Below, piece after piece: positions 62,400 through 63,368 of a DNA stretch of 63,368 bases; position 1 is the stretch's first letter; every line of letters starts with the position of its first letter. Source of the DNA: Arcobacter sp. GTDB lineage: Bacteria; Campylobacterota; Campylobacteria; Campylobacterales; Sulfurimonadaceae. The stretch is from NCBI GenBank assembly GCA_024637195.1, contig JAGXFN010000005.1:1-63368 (forward strand). Reading direction: 5' to 3'. The translations under genes were made by a program, and so were the position numbers. Below the pieces are notes generated by a model that saw nothing but the letters and a program-made list of their open reading frames with translations, searched no databases and was not told the DNA's origin.

Positions 62400-62407
62400 G
62401 CAGTAAT

Positions 62408-62761
62408 CTATTTTGCATCTTTCTCTTCATGTTGCCATGGCCATCTACCTTCAACTTCAAGATGAAGAGCTACACTTAGAAAAGTACGCATTAATATAAT
62501 GAGTCCAAGTAAGGCCACATTCTCTAATGTAGCTTCCACAATCACTGTTCGAATAATATCGCCGGCAATAAAAAATTCTAAACCCAGAATAATCGAACGA
62601 CCTAGTTGCCTTCGATAAGTACGATATGCATCGCCTTCAGGCAACTGACGATAAGAACGAATGAATGTGACAGAGGAGATAACAGACCCGATGACAACAA
62701 CGATGACCCCGATTGCTTCAATAGAATATCCTGCTATAGATGTTATTTCAGTAAATTTCAT
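62408..62761 (-). CDS. DUF1622 membrane protein
   Basis: The ATG at 62761 has AAGGC upstream and lies 36 bases after attC site 3; a longer start at 62815 would sit inside that site and is rejected. The 117 residues have two or three membrane helices and the DUF1622 pattern: SIEAIGVIVVVIGSV at the N-terminus, YRTYRRQLGRSIILGLEFFIAGDIIRTV in the middle (split here by family positions), and LIILMRTFLSVALHLEVEG. The function of the family is unknown. It fills one compact cassette of about 460 bases. Confidence 0.85.
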   Translation of the reverse strand: MKFTEITSIAGYSIEAIGVIVVVIGSVISSVTFIRSYRQLPEGDAYRTYRRQLGRSIILGLEFFIAGDIIRTVIVEATLENVALLGLIILMRTFLSVALHLEVEGRWPWQHEEKDAK

Positions 62762-62796
62762 AGTTTTGCCTTGTATGTACTGATAGTTTGTAAGTC

Positions 62797-62874
62797 GTAT
62801 AACACTCTTCATCACCAGTAAAAAAGCCGCAGCGAAGCGGAGGTTTTTGCATCCGGTGTATGACTTGGTTATGT
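62797..62874 (-). other. attC-like site 3
   Basis: The minus strand opens ACATAAC (62874-62868) and closes GTTATAC (62803-62797), sharing ATAAC/GTTAT complementarity. The inner part is an imperfect palindrome: CACCGG against CCAGTG-type arms, an A-run/T-run pair, and a CCGC/GCGG tip with loop AGCGAA. Length 78 bases. It separates the desaturase gene from the DUF1622 gene. Confidence 0.7.
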
Positions 62875-62921
62875 CCTCAAGGAGTCTACGCTTCAGATTT
62901 TAGCGCTCACCGACCTGACAC

Positions 62922-63368
62922 CTATTGTTGGCTCGCCTCACGATAGGAAACCATGCGCTGTTTGTCTTCGTCCCAAAGGGCGTACCGGAAGCAGTCTACT
63001 ATATCTCTCGGCGCAAGGGTCGTGATCAACGGCGATTGCAGCTCAGGAATCGCCGCCATCACCTCGGGAAGACGGTAAAAGGGAATTAGGACGTTAAGAT
63101 GGTGAATATGGTGGAAGCCAATGTTCCCAGTAAACCACTGCATAACCCGATTCATCCGCATGAAACTTGAAGACTCCAGGGCCCCCCGGTAATAGGTCCA
63201 GGCTTCGGACGGAGCAATCTGCATGCTCCGGAAACTGTGCTGGGCAAAAAACAGATAGCACCCCATCGCGGAGGCGAGGGTCATGGGTAGCAGGATAACA
63301 AAGAACACCAGGCTGAACCCGCCCAGCATCCACACCACGGCGATCAACGCGAAATGACTGACCAGTGC
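62922..63368 (-). CDS. membrane fatty acid desaturase, C-terminal part
   Basis: The frame is open to the window edge, so only the last 148 codons are seen. Two membrane helices precede the di-iron motif GNIGFHHIHHLNVLIPFYRLPE (HxxHH type) and FFAQHS, also a His-box remnant. Such enzymes put double bonds into acyl chains at the membrane. The region is clearly more GC-rich than the other cassettes, with different codon use, which points to a separate origin. The stop is 47 bases before attC site 3. Confidence 0.88.
   Translation of the reverse strand, partial: ALVSHFALIAVVWMLGGFSLVFFVILLPMTLASAMGCYLFFAQHSFRSMQIAPSEAWTYYRGALESSSFMRMNRVMQWFTGNIGFHHIHHLNVLIPFYRLPEVMAAIPELQSPLITTLAPRDIVDCFRYALWDEDKQRMVSYREASQQ

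Larger units (their letters stand above)
60914..63368 (-). mobile_element. integron gene-cassette array (3' end)
   Basis: Three attC-like sites (61510-61581, 62337-62399, 62797-62874) have the same orientation, and each follows a minus-strand gene. The genes start 11 to 36 bases after a site where the cassette is compact. Base composition changes from cassette to cassette: the desaturase end is GC-rich, the 61842-62321 part very AT-rich. The array ends before initiator tRNA-Met; GTTGTTC on the minus strand at 60920-60914 may be a last core-site remnant. The integrase and attI would lie beyond 63368. Without them an integrase-less attC cluster (CALIN) is equally possible. Confidence 0.7.

Overview
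This window is a chromosomal segment of a Campylobacterota (former Epsilonproteobacteria) bacterium, most likely a free-living sulfur/hydrogen-type relative of Sulfurimonas, Sulfuricurvum or Sulfurovum. The support is the gene set and style: HWRQPL-type histidine kinase, CiaD-like protein beside purU, BioV pimeloyl esterase, a RibBA with a decayed GTP cyclohydrolase half, an SdhABE-type succinate/fumarate enzyme with an HdrB-like subunit, several c-type cytochromes, and a sigma-54 flagellar promoter. The genus is inference; the phylum is fairly secure.

Layout. 1-462: edge of an integrated element. The tail of an IS3-family transposase and its terminal repeat interrupt a tyrosine-integrase gene that starts next to tRNA-Glu. 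566-5650: PAS histidine kinase, a receiver/ribbon-helix-helix regulator, citrate synthase with a coupled small protein, a small RHH-like protein with a palindromic operator, and an ankyrin protein. 5801-14942: dapD, a minimal flagellar rod-like protein, a LexA-like S24 repressor in operon with a cell-wall hydrolase lipoprotein and divergent from a 27-residue peptide, then leuD-leuB-TPR-ciaD-like-purU-trmL and flgF-flgG. 15137-25692: rpoD, hemL/atpZ, a TonB-like protein, and a LetAB-type MCE lipid transport operon with LetA split in two. 26033-41691: folD, lepB, M50 protease, rpiB, apt, trpB, pepA, ychF; a cytochrome c / phosphoesterase / cytochrome c peroxidase group; thiL-truD-psd.

41843-47252: the respiratory sdhABE operon and, close by, a cysteine-poor protein that looks like the N-terminus of SdhB joined to the C-terminus of SdhE. 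47446-55220: xthA and a tightly overlapping minus-strand operon aroB-mscS-mtaB-ftsH-like-bioV-mog in which the FtsH paralogue lacks its zinc protease motif. 55337-60773: TrkA-like protein, tgt, a DnaQ-type exonuclease, ribBA, tRNA-Gln and initiator tRNA-Met under a consensus promoter.

60914-63368: the accessory end of the window. Minus-strand genes of unlike base composition are each followed by an attC-like imperfect palindrome bounded by RYYYAAC/GTTRRRY-type core sites. I read this as the 3' end of an integron gene-cassette array (or an integrase-less cluster of attC sites); no integron integrase is visible and it would lie beyond position 63368. One cassette is decayed. This array, the S24 repressor locus, and the Sdh chimera are the parts most worth a second look.
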